35,008 nt of DNA, from NCBI GenBank assembly GCA_023151115.1, contig JAKLJP010000060.1, positions 1-35,008 on the forward strand. Reading direction: 5' to 3'. Source of the stretch: Anaerolineae bacterium (GTDB taxonomy: Bacteria > Chloroflexota > Anaerolineae > 4572-78 > J111). Position 1 is the stretch's first letter. Every line of letters begins with the position of its first letter. Shown piece by piece: positions 34,004-35,008 of the stretch. Under the pieces are notes generated by a model, which ran no database searches, had not been told where the DNA came from, and saw only the letters and a program-made list of their open reading frames with translations. Made by a program: the position numbers and the translations under genes.

Positions 34004-34732
34004 ATGTCTGCTGACAACCATTTTTTAGAATTTCTACCCGCTTATGCCTTGGGCAGTTTAGACCCTGCCGAGCATATAGCGGTGTCTGAGCACGTGCAAA
34101 ACTGCCCGGTTTGCGCGGCGGAACTGATCAGCTATCAAACCGTCGCCGCTGAGCTGGCCCTGGCCACACCCGACGCCGTGCCCTCCGCCGAGTTGAAGCA
34201 CCGGTTGCTGGCGCGAGTTCAAAAGCAGCCCTCACTTCTCTCCCCTGCCCCGTCTCGATCTCCCTGGTGGCAGCGTTGGCCCCAATTCAGCCAGCGGGCC
34301 GTAATGGCCTGGGGCATAGCCTCTTTCCTTTTAATTCTGGTACTGATTGCCAGCAACTTATTGCTCTGGCAGCGCCTTACCCGGCTTGAAACAACGGCTC
34401 GATCCGGGGGCATGCGGGCCATTCCACTGACCGGCCTGACTCCCGGCGCAGCCGGTTTTGTGCTGATCGGTGCAGATGGGCAAAACGGCGCTTTTGTGGT
34501 AGATGCTCTACCCACCCTGGAACCCGATCGCCAATATCAATTATGGCTGCTACAAAATGGCTACCGGACCAGCGGGGCCGTTTTCTCCGTTGACGAATAC
34601 GGTTATGGCGGCGGGCGGATCAGAGCGCCCAAAAACCTCTTTGAATATTCAGGCTGTGATATCAGCGTTGAGCCGGCCGGCGGCAGTTCCCAGCCAACCG
34701 GCGAAAAAGTGCTGGCCGGTACCCTCAATTAA
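34004..34732 (+). CDS. RskA-like anti-sigma factor
   Basis: A 242-residue single-pass membrane anti-sigma factor. The N-terminal zinc-type anti-sigma domain has His30-x3-Cys34-x2-Cys37 (HVQNCPVC). A transmembrane helix lies at about residues 98-120 (MAWGIASFLLILVLIASNLL). The extracytoplasmic part is the RskA C-terminal domain, with GAFVVDALPTLEPDRQYQLW and a closing LAGTLN. It should hold the sigma factor encoded 69 bp upstream until a signal leads to its proteolysis. A GGT-rich but weak ribosome site precedes the ATG. Confidence 0.9.
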   Translation: MSADNHFLEFLPAYALGSLDPAEHIAVSEHVQNCPVCAAELISYQTVAAELALATPDAVPSAELKHRLLARVQKQPSLLSPAPSRSPWWQRWPQFSQRAVMAWGIASFLLILVLIASNLLLWQRLTRLETTARSGGMRAIPLTGLTPGAAGFVLIGADGQNGAFVVDALPTLEPDRQYQLWLLQNGYRTSGAVFSVDEYGYGGGRIRAPKNLFEYSGCDISVEPAGGSSQPTGEKVLAGTLN

Positions 34733-34763
34733 AACGCCACCCCATCTGCAAATGAGGGCGTTT
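34732..34763 (+). terminator. Possible terminator hairpin
   Basis: AAACGCC (34732-34738) pairs with GGCGTTT (34757-34763), with partial inner pairing CCCAT/ATGAGG. Only three T follow, so efficiency is doubtful. It begins on the anti-sigma stop codon. Confidence 0.35.
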
Positions 34764-35008
34764 ACCCCTTCCTCCAATCGTAGTAGTCCAGGCGCTGCCT
34801 CTGCCGAATTATACTGAAATCAGAATGAAAGCAGAACTTTTTCATAGGTAGAGTCAAGGCCAAATCTGCCCTGTTTTACCTGTCGGCTATATTTGAAAGT
34901 TACGTTCTCATTCTGTTTTTGGCATAGTCACTTAGTACCTTATGAGTCAGATTCTTGTACAGTGAGCAAGAAGTTATTACACAGAGGGACACGGAGAAGT
35001 CACAAAGT
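34764..35008. other. Non-coding tail of the window
   Basis: No gene is seen. The last 40 bases contain CACAGAGGGACACGGAGAAG, a form of short repeat common between genes in Chloroflexota, but only part of it may be in view. Confidence 0.3.

Overview
The window most likely comes from a member of the Chloroflexota, probably Anaerolineae-like. I infer this from style, not from a marker phylogeny: Thr/Pro-rich linkers leading into TolB/PD40 propellers, a membrane Ser/Thr kinase with a propeller ectodomain, a T-box in front of valS, and many short foldback and heptamer repeats. Base composition changes sharply from gene to gene in the first 6.6 kb and is more even afterwards.

Region 1 (1-6650) looks like a gene-cassette array with no integrase in view. 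It holds short plus-strand genes of unrelated composition: a metallo-beta-lactamase-fold protein, two dihydrofolate-reductase-like (RibD-C) proteins and a broken third, a VOC/glyoxalase protein, an AT-rich membrane protein, a DUF4160-like remnant and an AraC-type protein with an internal deletion. Two sites look like attC recombination sites (2374-2540 and 4324-4449), and two more half-sites are visible. A MITE-like foldback element with a target-site duplication sits inside one cassette.

Region 2 (6850-17385) is a phage-defence operon resembling BREX type 3: brxF, brxC (DUF6079 ATPase), a DNA methyltransferase (pglX), a GxxExxY protein, pglZ, and a last gene in the brxA-like position that overlaps pglZ by 4 bp. 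No BrxHII-type helicase is present in the window. A palindromic CACGAATT-type repeat occurs three times in the operon and brackets the GxxExxY gene, which therefore looks like an insertion. The middle of pglX is much more AT-rich than its ends.

Region 3 (17633-27414, minus strand) is signalling. A transmembrane Ser/Thr kinase with an extracellular propeller is followed by an FHA-winged-helix regulator, a propeller lipoprotein and a decayed propeller copy, which suggests one functional module. Upstream of it lie an OpgC-like acyltransferase with a small MBOAT-like partner, a stand-alone receiver protein, and an overlapping NarL-type regulator and histidine kinase pair.

Region 4 (27579-35008, plus strand) holds a transposase remnant, tRNA-Arg(CCU) with its own promoter, a frameshifted membrane-protein fragment, a sulfite-oxidase-like molybdoenzyme, a foldback element, and valS behind a T-box with a GUC (Val) specifier. 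An ECF sigma factor and an RskA-like anti-sigma factor follow.
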